Assembly (NCBI RefSeq): GCF_000332455.1
Contig: NZ_AOGY02000062.1
Span: forward strand, 5,001 to 69,000
Direction of reading: 5' to 3'
Source of the DNA: Leptospira vanthielii serovar Holland str. Waz Holland = ATCC 700522
GTDB taxonomy: Bacteria; Spirochaetota; Leptospiria; Leptospirales; Leptospiraceae
Length of the DNA: 64,000 nucleotides
This document shows positions 8,850 to 18,299 of this stretch, piece after piece. The notes beneath the pieces are model-generated. The model had not been told where the DNA came from. It was given only the letters and a program-made list of their open reading frames with translations, and did not search any database. A program made the position numbers and the translations under genes. Within the stretch, counting starts at the first letter, position 1. Every line of letters begins with the position of its first letter.

Positions 8850-9586
8850 TCCATTCAACACTACTCGGAATCCTCGCGGCTGTTTTATCAGTATTTGTCG
8901 CAATTTTAATCGAAGGCGCATCTTTAAGATCTTTTTTCCACCTGCCTGCAATGCTCCTGATCGTAGGTGGAACATTAGGTGCCACTTTTGCATCTTATTC
9001 CATTTCCCAAGTAACGAAAGCAGTAAGAGACACAAGATTTGCACTTTCACGAAAAAAAGAAAGAGATCTCAAACTTGTATTTTTTCGTTTTTGGGAAAAA
9101 GCTAGAAAAGATGGCCTATTATCTTTAGAGGACGAAGCCAAAAAGCTAGATAATCCGTTTTTACAAAAAGGGATACAGTTGATTGTGGATGGATCAGATC
9201 CGAGGACAATCGAAGAAATTTTATGGGAAGCACACGAAGAAGAAGAAAAGAACGATTTCAAATCGGCAAAAGTTTTTGAAACGGCAGCAGGTTTTTCACC
9301 TACGGTGGGGATCATTGGAACTGTACTCGGCCTTGTTACTGTTCTTGAAAATTTAGATGGTGGAACAAAAGTTCTGGGACAAGGAATTGCTACAGCCTTC
9401 ATTGCCACTTTTTATGGGATCTCGTTTGCAAACTTAATCTTACTTCCTATCTCAAACCAACTCAAAGTTGTCGCCAAACGCGAGAGTAACGAAAGACAAG
9501 CAATTATGAGAGGAATTCTATCTTTACAATCTGGCGAAAATCGTAGAATTCTTGCAGAACGAATAGATCCCTTCGTGAAATATTAA
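8846..9586 (+). CDS. motA: MotA-family proton/sodium channel subunit
   Basis: The 246-residue protein is of MotA type. MotA with MotB forms the ion-driven stator of the flagellar motor in the inner membrane. Two N-terminal membrane segments precede a cytoplasmic charged loop (residues about 65-145). Then come two further segments containing the conserved proline blocks: GFSPTVGIIGTVLGLV, corresponding to the MotA Pro173 region, and ATAFIATFYGISFANLILLP, corresponding to the Pro222 region. The gene overlaps the TPR membrane gene by four bases. Unusually, no motB follows: the next gene is rlmK on the opposite strand, 3 bases away. It could be a second stator A-subunit or the channel of a non-flagellar motor. 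Confidence 0.88.
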   Translation: MIHSTLLGILAAVLSVFVAILIEGASLRSFFHLPAMLLIVGGTLGATFASYSISQVTKAVRDTRFALSRKKERDLKLVFFRFWEKARKDGLLSLEDEAKKLDNPFLQKGIQLIVDGSDPRTIEEILWEAHEEEEKNDFKSAKVFETAAGFSPTVGIIGTVLGLVTVLENLDGGTKVLGQGIATAFIATFYGISFANLILLPISNQLKVVAKRESNERQAIMRGILSLQSGENRRILAERIDPFVKY

Positions 9587-9589
9587 TTT

Positions 9590-10579
9590 TTAATTGCTGG
9601 GATCGGGTTTGATGCAGAATAGCTGATGGATTTTTTCATCACGAAAGTCAGCTGGAATCGATTCTTTGGAACGATTGACACAAAGGAAACCTCGTTCGCT
9701 CCACTCCTCGTCTGCAACTTCCATTTTGAATTTTCTAAAATTGGTAGAAAACCAAATCTCTCCATTGTCAGTAAGAAATTTTGTCAAAAGTAAAAGAAGA
9801 AGATTTCTATGTTTTGTTTGCACATCCCATTCTTCTCGCATTTTTTTACTATTGGAAAAGGTTGGAGGATCTAAGAAAATTAAATCATAACGCTCTCTAT
9901 TTGGATTTTTGGTTTCTTCTTCGATCCATTGTAAAATATCAGCATTGACTATTTGATGATTTGCTGACTTAAAACCATTGTGTTCGAGATTTTTTAAAGC
10001 CCAATCGCAATAGGTTTTGGATAAATCCACACTTTTTGTTTTTTTAGCACCACCTGACGCGGCATAAACGGAAAATGCACCTGTATAAGAAAATAAATTC
10101 AATACTGATTTATCTTTTGATGCTTTTCTTAACCAATCTCTAGTGATGCGGTGATCCAAAAAAAGACCTGTATCCAAATAATCAGATAAATTAATACGAA
10201 ATTCTAAATTAGATTCCTTTACCCATTCGAAGTTTCCTTCGATCGAAAGTTTATCGTATTGATCTGACCCTTTTTGTTTTTTACGTCGCTTCAGAAATAA
10301 TTGTTCTTCGGAAATCTGAAAAACTTCTCTGACTATAGATGCTATTCGATCAAAACGTTCATCATGACCTTCTTCCAGTTGAAAGCGGACAGAGCTTTTA
10401 TCGTATAACACAAACCCATTCGGATACCGATCTAATATACAAGAAACTTGTGGAATGTCTTCCGAATAAACGCGGTAACATGTAATTGATTCTCTTTTTG
10501 CCCACTTTTCGCGTTCCTTCTTTAATTTGCGAAGGCGGTTTTCAAACATGGTGAGGGCACCCAATCCCCTTTCGGTCAT
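9590..10579 (-). CDS. rlmK: 23S rRNA (guanine-N7) methyltransferase, RlmK type
   Basis: The 329-residue SAM-dependent methyltransferase closely matches the C-terminal RlmK half of E. coli RlmKL. It has FENRLRKL near the start, an RNA-binding module with KQKGSDQY, the DYLDTGLFLDHR loop, the SAM-binding LNLFSYTGAFSVYA motif and DPPTFSNSKKM at the catalytic site. In E. coli this half makes m7G2069 in 23S rRNA. Here it stands alone without the RlmL half, as in many bacteria. I take ATG at 10579 because AAGGA lies five bases upstream; the conserved part begins at Met11 (10549), which lacks such a site. It is convergent with the MotA gene, separated by only 3 bases. Confidence 0.9.
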   Translation of the reverse strand: MTERGLGALTMFENRLRKLKKEREKWAKRESITCYRVYSEDIPQVSCILDRYPNGFVLYDKSSVRFQLEEGHDERFDRIASIVREVFQISEEQLFLKRRKKQKGSDQYDKLSIEGNFEWVKESNLEFRINLSDYLDTGLFLDHRITRDWLRKASKDKSVLNLFSYTGAFSVYAASGGAKKTKSVDLSKTYCDWALKNLEHNGFKSANHQIVNADILQWIEEETKNPNRERYDLIFLDPPTFSNSKKMREEWDVQTKHRNLLLLLLTKFLTDNGEIWFSTNFRKFKMEVADEEWSERGFLCVNRSKESIPADFRDEKIHQLFCIKPDPSN

Positions 10580-10623
10580 ACAATTCCTTTTTTAGGGAAG
10601 GTTGGGATTTTTAGGTAGATGTC

Positions 10624-10690
10624 CCCGCCCTATCTGGACTGGGTGGGGTTATCCACCCGCCACCCAATAAGCTCCGTTTACCACGGAGCC
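10624..10690. other. GC-rich tandem hairpins in divergent intergenic region
   Basis: The 209-base gap between the divergent rlmK and RNase H genes contains two stem-loops much richer in GC than the surroundings. The first pairs GGGTGG (10641-10646) with CCACCC (10653-10658). The second pairs GCTCCGT (10671-10677) with ACGGAGC (10683-10689). They lie in the leader of the RNase H gene or in the rlmK promoter region, not behind a gene, so a terminator role is not obvious. They may be an attenuator, a small RNA or a dispersed palindromic element. Confidence 0.4.
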
Positions 10691-10788
10691 GGAAAAAAGT
10701 CCTTCATAAATCAAAATCCAAAAGTTTTTTTTATGATCAGTTCAGGTTTTTGATTGGTGAAGATTGAGTTCACAAAAAGACTGTTGGC

Positions 10789-11202
10789 ATGTCGACAAAA
10801 GATATAACCTTCATTTACTGCGACGGTAGTTCCCGCGGAAATCCCGGCCCTGCTGCCATCGGTGTTTCGTTTCAAGACAATGATGGAGTCGAATTCTTTT
10901 TCCTATCTGAAAAAATTGGAAATGCCACAAACAATGTGGCAGAATGGCAGGCTCTATATCGGGGAATGGAAGAAGCAATCAAACAGAACTTACAAAAGAT
11001 TAGATTCCGGTTGGATTCGGAACTTGTCGTTAAACAAATGAAAGGTGAATATAAAGTAAAAAACAAAGATCTACTTGTTTTTAAGAATAAATGTGATTTC
11101 TTAAAAACATCTTTTCTAAATTTTGAAATTCAATACATCCCGCGCGAACAAAATACAAGAGCTGACCAGCTAGCCAACTTGGCCCAGGATGCGAAGATTT
11201 GA
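10789..11202 (+). CDS. rnhA: Ribonuclease H (RNase HI family)
   Basis: The 137-residue enzyme degrades the RNA strand of RNA-DNA hybrids. All catalytic acids of RNase HI are present: Asp12 (YCDGSSRGNPG), Glu52 (NNVAEWQAL), Asp76 (RLDSELVV) and Asp126 (NTRADQLANLA). The compact form without the basic protrusion resembles the archaeal and YpdQ-like branch rather than E. coli RnhA. Start is ATG at 10789. It overlaps the following lipoprotein gene by four bases, so the two are probably translated together. Confidence 0.92.
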   Translation: MSTKDITFIYCDGSSRGNPGPAAIGVSFQDNDGVEFFFLSEKIGNATNNVAEWQALYRGMEEAIKQNLQKIRFRLDSELVVKQMKGEYKVKNKDLLVFKNKCDFLKTSFLNFEIQYIPREQNTRADQLANLAQDAKI

Positions 11203-11564
11203 TTTTTCGAATTTGGATGAAGGCTGTTTTAATCGTTTCGGTTGCGACATCTTTAACTCAGTGTAAAAAATCCGCCACTCGCCAATTAGATGAATTATTG
11301 GAATCACGGTCTCCCTTCCTAGCAGCTACTTTCTGCGAAAAAAACAAAACCCAACTGGTAGATCGTAATGACGATTGTGATCGAGTCGCTAAAGCCGCCA
11401 AAGAAGAAATCGAATCCATTCTCAATCGTAAACTGGATTTAGGAATCGCCCCTGTCATTGTAGAAAAAACAAAGGGGCAGGAAATTGAGGAGTTCTTACA
11501 GACGCATACTCGAATGGGAATTCGGTATTGGGAAATCTGGAAAGCAAACGTGATTTTAGAATAG
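11199..11564 (+). CDS. Small predicted lipoprotein
   Basis: I do not recognise the family. The protein has a short hydrophobic signal ending in a lipobox, SLTQC, then a charged mature part of about 95 residues with two further cysteines. I take TTG at 11199, which overlaps the RNase H stop and has AGGA eight bases upstream. ATG at 11217 would also give a complete signal peptide. It lies between RNase H and a Fur-family gene and is probably co-transcribed with both. The Fur-family frame begins 33 bases after its stop. Confidence 0.7.
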   Translation: MIFRIWMKAVLIVSVATSLTQCKKSATRQLDELLESRSPFLAATFCEKNKTQLVDRNDDCDRVAKAAKEEIESILNRKLDLGIAPVIVEKTKGQEIEEFLQTHTRMGIRYWEIWKANVILE

Positions 11565-11596
11565 ACAATCTTCCCCCATCACAGGATAAACAAATC

Positions 11597-12019
11597 ATGG
11601 CAGGAGATCCTTCTCAAATTCTTAAAAAAATCGGACTGAAAGTTACAAAAAATCGTGAACAAGTTTTGTCCATTCTTCAAGGATCCCCTAGACCCCTCAA
11701 CCACCAGGAAATCATGGAAAAACTTCCCAAAGAAGAATCCTGGGATCGAGTTACCATCTACAGAGCCCTATCTGATTTGGAAGAAAAAAACCTTCTGAAT
11801 TCTTTACATTCAACAGATAGAGTCACCTACTTTGAGTTAAAGTCAGATGGGAATCATGTAGTTTCAGCAGCACATGGACATTTGATTTGCAACGTTTGTG
11901 GCAAAATTGAATGTATTGATGATCCTTGGAATGGAATTCCATCCGCCAAACACTTGAAAGGTTTTTCTACAGAATCAGTCGAAATTGTATTCAGGGGCAA
12001 ATGTAGAAATTGCCAATAG
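11597..12019 (+). CDS. Fur-family metal-dependent transcriptional regulator
   Basis: The 140-residue DNA-binding repressor is of the Fur/PerR/Zur superfamily. The N-terminal winged helix contains the recognition helix in WDRVTIYRALSDLEEKNLL. The C-terminal part has the His-rich metal site HGHLICNVCGKIECID and a closing CRNC, so both CxxC pairs of the structural zinc site are present. I take ATG at 11597 with AGGA ten bases upstream; a longer frame to 11528 would run into the preceding gene. Whether it senses iron, zinc or peroxide cannot be told from the sequence. Its end overlaps the nucleotidyltransferase start by 10 bases. Confidence 0.88.
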   Translation: MAGDPSQILKKIGLKVTKNREQVLSILQGSPRPLNHQEIMEKLPKEESWDRVTIYRALSDLEEKNLLNSLHSTDRVTYFELKSDGNHVVSAAHGHLICNVCGKIECIDDPWNGIPSAKHLKGFSTESVEIVFRGKCRNCQ

Positions 12020-13296
12020 ATTTACGTTCACTGATTCCCACTAAATTTTTAAATCACCTAGTGCAAATTGATTCTGCTCTGAAAGGAGAAGGGTTCGAAT
12101 GTTATCTTGTTGGAGGTTCCGTACGCGATCTCGTCATGGGCAAAACCCCGAAAGAATATGATTTAACCACTAACGCCGAACCTAAACAAGTAAAACGTTT
12201 ATTTAGAACGGTTATTGATACCGGAATAGAGCATGGTACTGTAACGGTTGTTTTAGATAGAATCAATTATGAAATCACAACATATCGAATAGACAAAGAT
12301 TACACTGACGGTAGACGACCCGATCTTGTAGAATTTGGTACCACATTGTCCGAAGACTTAAAACGTAGAGATTTTACAATGAATGCTTTGGCATTTGATA
12401 TATCGACAGGTCTTCTTATAGATGAACATTTTGGACAAAAAGATATACAAGAAAGGACAATTCGTACCATTGGAAATCCGATCCAACGTTTTTCGGAAGA
12501 TGGTTTACGTCCCATTCGAGCTTTAAGATTTGCAAGTACTTTAGATTTTGTAATCGAACCAGAAACAAAAAAAGCAATTCACGAAACCAAACAAATCACA
12601 AAAAAAATTTCATTAGAGCGATTCCAGGATGAAGTACTCAAATCTTTTTTAGGTCCTTATCCGTCTCGTATGATTCAATTATTAGTCGAGGAAGATATCT
12701 TTCAAATTTTCCTCCCTAACCTGCCAAAGTTACTATCGATAAAAAATCATGTTTTAGAAAGGTTAGACAAAACTTCGAAAGATCTAATAGGTTTACAATT
12801 GGCATTGGCTTTTTTTGCCATCTTGGATGATATCTCCTTAAAGGAGTTGGAATCGATCCTTCGCAGTTTAAAATTTTCTGGTCAAAATATAAAAGATTGC
12901 CTCCTTTTTTTTGAATTCTTAGCCAAGTGGGAAAAAACGGAGAGCCTAACAAGGGAAAACGAGTTTATTCTAAAAAAAGAATACCTTGCGCACGTTAAGC
13001 GACACTTCCAAACACGTTTTCCTATCGACAGAGAATTTTTTCTAAAACTCGAACCAATTTTTGGCAAAACCACATTGCAAATGTTAAGAATTTGGGATGA
13101 GGCCCCCCCCCTTCTCCTCACAGACATGAAATTGAATGGTAACCATTTAGCAGAAACCTACCCAGAACTGGCAAAAACCAACTACGGAATCATTTTAAAC
13201 CAACTCCTAGAACTTGTCCTACGCTCGCCTAAAGAAAATGAATATTCAAGACTATTGCAACACTCTGCCCAATTTATAGGCAAACTGATCAAATAA
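12010..13296 (+). CDS. cca: CCA tRNA nucleotidyltransferase / poly(A) polymerase family protein
   Basis: This class II nucleotidyltransferase of 428 residues is expected to add CCA to tRNA 3' ends; a poly(A) polymerase role cannot be excluded. The head domain has LVGGSVRDLVMG, then the catalytic acids in EYDLTTNA, the flexible loop EHGTVTVVL, RRDFTMNALAFD, and the neck motif DGLRPIRALRFAS. Start is TTG at 12010 overlapping the Fur-family stop. At 13103-13111 the frame runs through nine consecutive C (encoding Ala-Pro-Pro), a tract prone to slippage. A one-base change there would truncate or alter the last 60 or so residues but leave the catalytic head. Confidence 0.88.
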   Translation: MPIDLRSLIPTKFLNHLVQIDSALKGEGFECYLVGGSVRDLVMGKTPKEYDLTTNAEPKQVKRLFRTVIDTGIEHGTVTVVLDRINYEITTYRIDKDYTDGRRPDLVEFGTTLSEDLKRRDFTMNALAFDISTGLLIDEHFGQKDIQERTIRTIGNPIQRFSEDGLRPIRALRFASTLDFVIEPETKKAIHETKQITKKISLERFQDEVLKSFLGPYPSRMIQLLVEEDIFQIFLPNLPKLLSIKNHVLERLDKTSKDLIGLQLALAFFAILDDISLKELESILRSLKFSGQNIKDCLLFFEFLAKWEKTESLTRENEFILKKEYLAHVKRHFQTRFPIDREFFLKLEPIFGKTTLQMLRIWDEAPPLLLTDMKLNGNHLAETYPELAKTNYGIILNQLLELVLRSPKENEYSRLLQHSAQFIGKLIK

Positions 13297-13475
13297 TTTC
13301 AAAAATCTAAAAAAATTAAAGTTCATATTGTTCTTTAATTAATCAAAAACTTATTTTTTTTCCCAAATATCCCATTCAAATACTCTGTTTCTCTTTTTTT
13401 CTTTCTAAGACCCAGGACAACCTCGCCAACCTGGTACACAACTTGCACAACAAGTTCACATAGGAGAAATGGCAA

Positions 13476-14990
13476 ATGAGAAATAAATACACTCTGTTGG
13501 CGACGATCGTTGCTACCTTATTTTCCCAGGCTTCCCTTTTTGCTCAGGATAAAAAGGAAAAGGATAAGTCTTGGTATGAGTTGGTAAATTTTTCTGGATA
13601 TGTGGACGTATATTATAACTATACTACAAATAACCGGCAAGGGGCTACCCAAGATACGGCGGGAACTTTCAACACTTACAACAAGCAGTTTGCTGTGAAC
13701 GCAGTAAAACTCGCTATGGAAAAGTTAGCTGAAAAGGAAAGTCCTTGGGGATTCCGAATTGATTTGCAAAACGGACAAAACAACATGTATCAAGAACGTC
13801 CGTATCAAACAACAAACTCTCTTCAGAACATGCAGTTGTTACAACAAGCTTATGTTTCAGCATACTTCCCTGTATTCAAAGGGTTGACAGTTGACGTAGG
13901 TAAAATGGCAACACATATTGGTTTAGAACTACTTGACTCAAAGGATAACATCGCTTACACGATTGGTTATGTGTTCTTTAACACAATCCCATTTATCCAT
14001 ACAGGTGCGAGAGCAAACCTCCAAATCAACGATAGACTATCCACTGGTCTTTATCTCTACAATAGTGCCCAAGGAACTGGCTACACAGGAAACGGCCAAC
14101 AATTTGGTTACAACGGATTATCGCCTTACGGTGATGCTGCGGGTGGATCTAGTTTAACTAACACTTCACAACATGCTTATGCTGACGGTCCAAACCCTAC
14201 AAGAGCGATTGGAACTCAAGTGAAGTATGATGTAGTACCTGATAAGTTTCAAGTTGTATGGAACACATTGCAAGCTAACGATAACATCAAAGGCAGACAA
14301 AACAATGCTCTATACTACCTAGAACAATCCACTGGTACGTCTTTCCCGAAACAATCCGCTTTCAAAACTGACCACTGGATGATTCAAAACTTGATTTTGA
14401 TCTTCAAACCAACTGATAAATTGACAACAATCTTTGACTATACTTACGGTGAAAGAACTGGTCAAACCAACACAGCTGCGTATGGTTACGAAGCGGGTGG
14501 AGTTACTAAAACTAAGTTAGATACAGCGATGCCAGGTCTTGTTCCTGATTTAGATCCTGGTTTAGTAGCAGCTGGTTTAACAAAAGACACAAACCTAAGC
14601 CGTGAGAACAGAATTAAAAGAATTTACCAAACTTACCAATTGCAAGCTAAGTATCAATTCACGAACTTCTTTGCACTCGGTTTCCGTTTTGAGTATCTTG
14701 ATGACAAACGTTATGGTGGATCGCTCGTAGTAAACCCACCTCTTTTTGCTGTAACACCAGCAGACAGATATGACCTTAAATTCCAAGACTCAATTGGAAC
14801 AAGAGCAGTTAGTAACTATGGACAAATCAAAACTCTCACTTTCACACCTACTTTTGACCTAACGGAAAACCTCCAAGTAAAAGTAGACTTAAGAAGAGAT
14901 TGGGGTCCTGGTCAACAATTCGTAGACACTTCCGGAAGACCGGCTTCATACCAAAATGGTATCATCGTCGGTATGGTAGCGAAATTCTAA
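13476..14990 (+). CDS. Outer-membrane beta-barrel porin (OmpL/BBP2-like)
   Basis: The 504-residue protein has a cleavable signal peptide (about 1-23, ending SLFAQ) and then alternating amphipathic strands rich in Tyr, Asn, Thr and Gly. It ends in an aromatic terminal residue (MVAKF) that fits outer-membrane assembly by the BAM machinery. The opening FSGYVDVYYNY and the layout match the putative beta-barrel porin-2 family. Start ATG at 13476 is preceded by AGGAG. The 179-base upstream gap is long enough for its own promoter. A lipoprotein gene follows after 10 bases, and the pair is closed by a strong hairpin, so they form a two-gene operon. Confidence 0.8.
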   Translation: MRNKYTLLATIVATLFSQASLFAQDKKEKDKSWYELVNFSGYVDVYYNYTTNNRQGATQDTAGTFNTYNKQFAVNAVKLAMEKLAEKESPWGFRIDLQNGQNNMYQERPYQTTNSLQNMQLLQQAYVSAYFPVFKGLTVDVGKMATHIGLELLDSKDNIAYTIGYVFFNTIPFIHTGARANLQINDRLSTGLYLYNSAQGTGYTGNGQQFGYNGLSPYGDAAGGSSLTNTSQHAYADGPNPTRAIGTQVKYDVVPDKFQVVWNTLQANDNIKGRQNNALYYLEQSTGTSFPKQSAFKTDHWMIQNLILIFKPTDKLTTIFDYTYGERTGQTNTAAYGYEAGGVTKTKLDTAMPGLVPDLDPGLVAAGLTKDTNLSRENRIKRIYQTYQLQAKYQFTNFFALGFRFEYLDDKRYGGSLVVNPPLFAVTPADRYDLKFQDSIGTRAVSNYGQIKTLTFTPTFDLTENLQVKVDLRRDWGPGQQFVDTSGRPASYQNGIIVGMVAKF

Positions 14991-15000
14991 GGAGCAAATG

Positions 15001-15465
15001 ATGAAAATGAATAAGAAATCCTTTCAATCTGGTTTAGTAGGAATCTCTTTGGCACTTCTTTTGACAGCAGGCCTTGTTGGCTGCTCAGAATCTGGTGCAA
15101 AAAAAGAAGATAACCCAACGGCTCTACTTTACTTAGTAAATAACTCGGCAGGCCTCACGGATGTTCAGGCAATTTGTGTTGCTGCTTATACGGCAGCGAA
15201 CTCTTGTGTCGGCGGAAAAGAATACTTTAATGCTGGAACTGGATGTGCTTTGACGAAATTAGATGGTAAAACAACTGAACAAATGAATGCATTAAAAGAA
15301 TGTGTTTTAGCAAAAGTTAATGATACTGTTCAACCTTGTAGTTTACCACAGTTTACTTATGGCCTTGCGCAACAAGCCCTTGCGGGTGCGTTTTCAGCTT
15401 GTAACAAGTCGTATACGACTGCTGCTGGTGTAACGGTAGACTTAAAAGACTACTTAGTATACTAA
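15001..15465 (+). CDS. Predicted lipoprotein, partner of the porin gene
   Basis: I do not recognise the family. The signal peptide ends with the lipobox GLVGC. The mature part is about 125 residues long with six cysteines, probably three disulfides, and is rich in Ala and Thr. Of three close ATG codons (14998, 15001, 15007) I prefer 15001, six bases after AAGGAG. It follows the porin by 10 bases and precedes the terminator at 15475, so it is expected to be made with the porin and may sit in the outer membrane next to it. Confidence 0.75.
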   Translation: MKMNKKSFQSGLVGISLALLLTAGLVGCSESGAKKEDNPTALLYLVNNSAGLTDVQAICVAAYTAANSCVGGKEYFNAGTGCALTKLDGKTTEQMNALKECVLAKVNDTVQPCSLPQFTYGLAQQALAGAFSACNKSYTTAAGVTVDLKDYLVY

Positions 15466-15474
15466 CAAAACTTA

Positions 15475-15499
15475 AGTCAGGAGATACTCTCTCCTGACT
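15475..15499 (+). terminator. Rho-independent terminator of the porin operon
   Basis: A perfect ten-base stem, AGTCAGGAGA (15475-15484) with TCTCCTGACT (15490-15499), has a five-base loop. It starts ten bases after the lipoprotein stop. A pyrimidine-rich stretch ending in TTTTTT follows within 25 bases. Its position at the end of the two-gene operon supports a terminator role. Confidence 0.8.
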
Positions 15500-15587
15500 A
15501 CTTTCTTACCTTTTTTAAACTTACCAATCCAATCTGTAATTAAATCCTAAACACTGTTTTTTAATAATGTTATAAAGTGAAAGGATG

Positions 15588-16034
15588 TTATGGTTTTTTA
15601 TAATCAACTTTCTCAACAAAGGAACGTCGAAATATCACTGTAATTTCTTTATCAGGTGGAGAATCACTTGAAAACTTACTGATGGGTCGTTTATAAACCC
15701 AATATTCTCTATCGCCACCACGTTTGACTTCATCGGGAGCACCAATATACTCTCTTACGAAATTACCATTTTTTCCAGGTAAAGTGTCTTTGATTTCCTT
15801 TCGGAGTTTCATACCTGCCAACTGCTCCACCGTTAGCTGGGCCAAATCTGCTTCCCGTTTCTCGTCTTCCGATTGAATTTCTTTCACCGATGACGACATA
15901 AATTCTCGGCATTTGATTTCGTCTTGAAAAGTCTTCATACAATTTTCAAATAGACTTTCTTGATTTTTTACTTCCAAAGTGCGAGCACAGGAAACTGTGG
16001 CAAACAAGGTAATTAGTATCAGGGGTTTGTTCAT
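15588..16034 (-). CDS. Predicted lipoprotein, BamE/SmpA-like C-terminus
   Basis: The roughly 148-residue protein has a short signal peptide ending in the lipobox ATVSC. A charged middle follows, and then a C-terminal stretch with FVREYIGAPDEVKRGGDREYWVYKR. That resembles the 'G.P......G...W.Y' pattern of BamE/SmpA-type outer-membrane assembly lipoproteins. I take ATG at 16034, four bases after GGGAGG; a codon at 16046 lacks such spacing. It is monocistronic, transcribed away from the divergent chemotaxis gene. The BamE relation is by pattern only. Confidence 0.7.
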   Translation of the reverse strand: MNKPLILITLFATVSCARTLEVKNQESLFENCMKTFQDEIKCREFMSSSVKEIQSEDEKREADLAQLTVEQLAGMKLRKEIKDTLPGKNGNFVREYIGAPDEVKRGGDREYWVYKRPISKFSSDSPPDKEITVIFRRSFVEKVDYKKP

Positions 16035-16146
16035 AAACCCTCCCATTCTTTCCTCTATAAAATTAAATGATTGCTTTATTGAAAATCAATTATCGTTAGA
16101 AGTGAAGTAGATTTTTTTTCGTCTACTTTAGGAAGATCAGGGTTCT

Positions 16147-18189
16147 ATGTTAAAGTTTCTATCAAAGTTCTCCATCCGAAGTAGACTCCTACTTTTGCCG
16201 ATCCCACTCATTGCATCACTATTCATCATTTTGCTTATTTTAGTACGATCTTTAAATGGAACGATTGAATTTTCTAAAAAAGAGCAGTTAGGAATCCAGG
16301 CATTAAAACCAATTTATCTTGCGTACCGCGAAGGACTAAAGCGACTAAAAATTGGGCAAGAGAGTACCGAAAACTTAATCCCTCTAATGGAAACGGCTAA
16401 AACGAAAATTTTAGAAACAGACCTACTTCCAAGTGACACAAAAGAGATTACAACTTGGAACAAATATTTAAAAATCGAAAATTTCGATCAGACTACATCT
16501 AGGAACTTTCTAAGTGATACACAAGAACTAGCGTTAAAAGTAGGAGACTTCTCTAATCTAATTCTTGATCCAGAAGTTAACTCGTATTATCAAATGGAGA
16601 TCATATTTTTTAGAGTGCCTGAAATATTAAAAAACATGGGTTCTTTAAATGAAGTGGTTCGTGATGAATATTTGAATGCAAATACAAAAAATAGTCAATA
16701 CTCTAGCATCAGTTATACCAAAGCATTGATATCAATTAACTTTATCGAATCTACGTGTAAAGAAATTCAAAAATCATACACAAAGTCTATTGAAGATACT
16801 TCCCCCTATGTGGAAGAACTTAAAAAAGCAAACCAACTCGCTAAAGCCACCTGTGAAGTTTATATCAAAGAATTAAAAGAAACATTCATTCTAACAACAA
16901 CCAAACCTACTTCTGCCGATAAACTATTTGTTATCCTAAACGCAGGTAACTCTATTGCTGGTGATATTCAAGATCGTTCGATTGTGATTCTTGAAAAACT
17001 TGTGAACGATCGAATTCAATTATTGTCTTTTCAAAGAAACTGGAACATTATCTTGGTTTTGGTTTCTTTATTATTATCCACTTTATTTGTTGTTTTTATC
17101 TTAAGAAGTATCAATAATCCTTTAATTTCTGTCCTAAGCAAAGTAAACGAACTTTCTAGCGGTGAAGCCGATTTAACAAAAACCCTTCCTGATTTTGGAA
17201 CCAATGAAATTGGTAGAATCACAAATTCGATTAATCTTTTCTTGTCAAACCTAAACTCTATCATGAATCAATTAAAGATATCAGTAAGTGATGCAGAAAA
17301 AGTATCTTATAAATTAAAACAAGATGCCATTTCTGTTTCCGATAATGCATCCTCACTTGCTTCCATATCCGAAGAATCTGCTGCATCCTTAGAAGAACTA
17401 ACCTCTTCCTTTGAAATCATGTTTCAATTCATAACCAATGAAACAAAAAACATTGTGAAAATTACCGAAGAGATGAAAACAATTGAAGGTTCTATTTACA
17501 ATATTGAAATGGCGCTCTTGCAGTTAACTGACCAATCCATTACTTCCACAAATTTGGCAAATTTAGGTAATGTCTCTATTCAAAACACAGATAATGCTAT
17601 GTCTGAGATTCGATCTGTTACCAAAGAAATCACAGGGATCGTAGACCTTATTACTGAAATCTCGGAAAGAACCAACTTACTAGCATTAAATGCAAGTATT
17701 GAAGCGGCACGGGCAGGTGATGCAGGAATGGGGTTTGCTGTTGTTGCAGAAGAAATCTCAAAATTAGCAGATAAAACCCAATCATCCGTAAAAAACATTA
17801 AACGACTCATTGATAAAAGTAATTCAGTAGTCAATATTGGCACAAATCATGTTCACGAAACAGTAGGTGCACTCAGTGAAATTGTAGAACAATCCAACAG
17901 AATGCAAATCGGTGTTAACCATTTAAAAGAAGAGATGACAACACAAACGAATAGTTTACTCAATGTCACCACCGAACTAAATGGATTACAAGAAATGGCC
18001 GAAACCATCGAGTTTTCAAGTAGAGAACAGAAAAAAGCTTCAGAGGATATGGTAAATACAATCAATACTCTTTCTGGAAGTGCACAAGAACTTGCAAACA
18101 ATTCGGAAGACTTAAACCAAGTCAGTCAAAAGATCGGAGAGATTGCAGGAACTATTGCTATAGTGACAAATTCCTTTCGCACCCATTAG
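16147..18189 (+). CDS. Methyl-accepting chemotaxis protein
   Basis: The 680-residue transmembrane chemoreceptor has an N-terminal membrane segment at about 12-32 and a periplasmic sensing domain of about 265 residues with no recognised ligand fold. A second membrane segment follows near 300-320, then a HAMP domain ending around [11 protein letters not shown], and a long coiled-coil signalling domain. The CheA/CheW contact tip is intact: [20 protein letters not shown] followed by [15 protein letters not shown]. It would pass its signal to CheA and the periplasmic flagella. No C-terminal CheR-binding pentapeptide is seen. The ATG at 16147 has AGGG five bases upstream. Confidence 0.95.
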   Translation: MLKFLSKFSIRSRLLLLPIPLIASLFIILLILVRSLNGTIEFSKKEQLGIQALKPIYLAYREGLKRLKIGQESTENLIPLMETAKTKILETDLLPSDTKEITTWNKYLKIENFDQTTSRNFLSDTQELALKVGDFSNLILDPEVNSYYQMEIIFFRVPEILKNMGSLNEVVRDEYLNANTKNSQYSSISYTKALISINFIESTCKEIQKSYTKSIEDTSPYVEELKKANQLAKATCEVYIKELKETFILTTTKPTSADKLFVILNAGNSIAGDIQDRSIVILEKLVNDRIQLLSFQRNWNIILVLVSLLLSTLFVVFILRSINNPLISVLSKVNELSSGEADLTKTLPDFGTNEIGRITNSINLFLSNLNSIMNQLKISVSDAEKVSYKLKQDAISVSDNASSLASISEESAASLEELTSSFEIMFQFITNETKNIVKITEEMKTIEGSIYNIEMALLQLTDQSITSTNLANLGNVSIQNTDNAMSEIRSVTKEITGIVDLITEISERTNLLALNASIEAARAGDAGMGFAVVAEEISKLADKTQSSVKNIKRLIDKSNSVVNIGTNHVHETVGALSEIVEQSNRMQIGVNHLKEEMTTQTNSLLNVTTELNGLQEMAETIEFSSREQKKASEDMVNTINTLSGSAQELANNSEDLNQVSQKIGEIAGTIAIVTNSFRTH

Positions 18190-18299
18190 AAAATAGAAAT
18201 CGGAAGTTTAAAAGCTTTAACAAAAATTCCAACGTATTCAAAAAACCAAATCTAAAAAATGAATTGATGGATTAGAGATCAATTCCTTGTTTGGTCCCT

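Noticed and set aside
8995..9408. Minus-strand 137-codon frame opposite motA
   Set aside because: Antisense shadow; low-complexity and without ribosome binding site.
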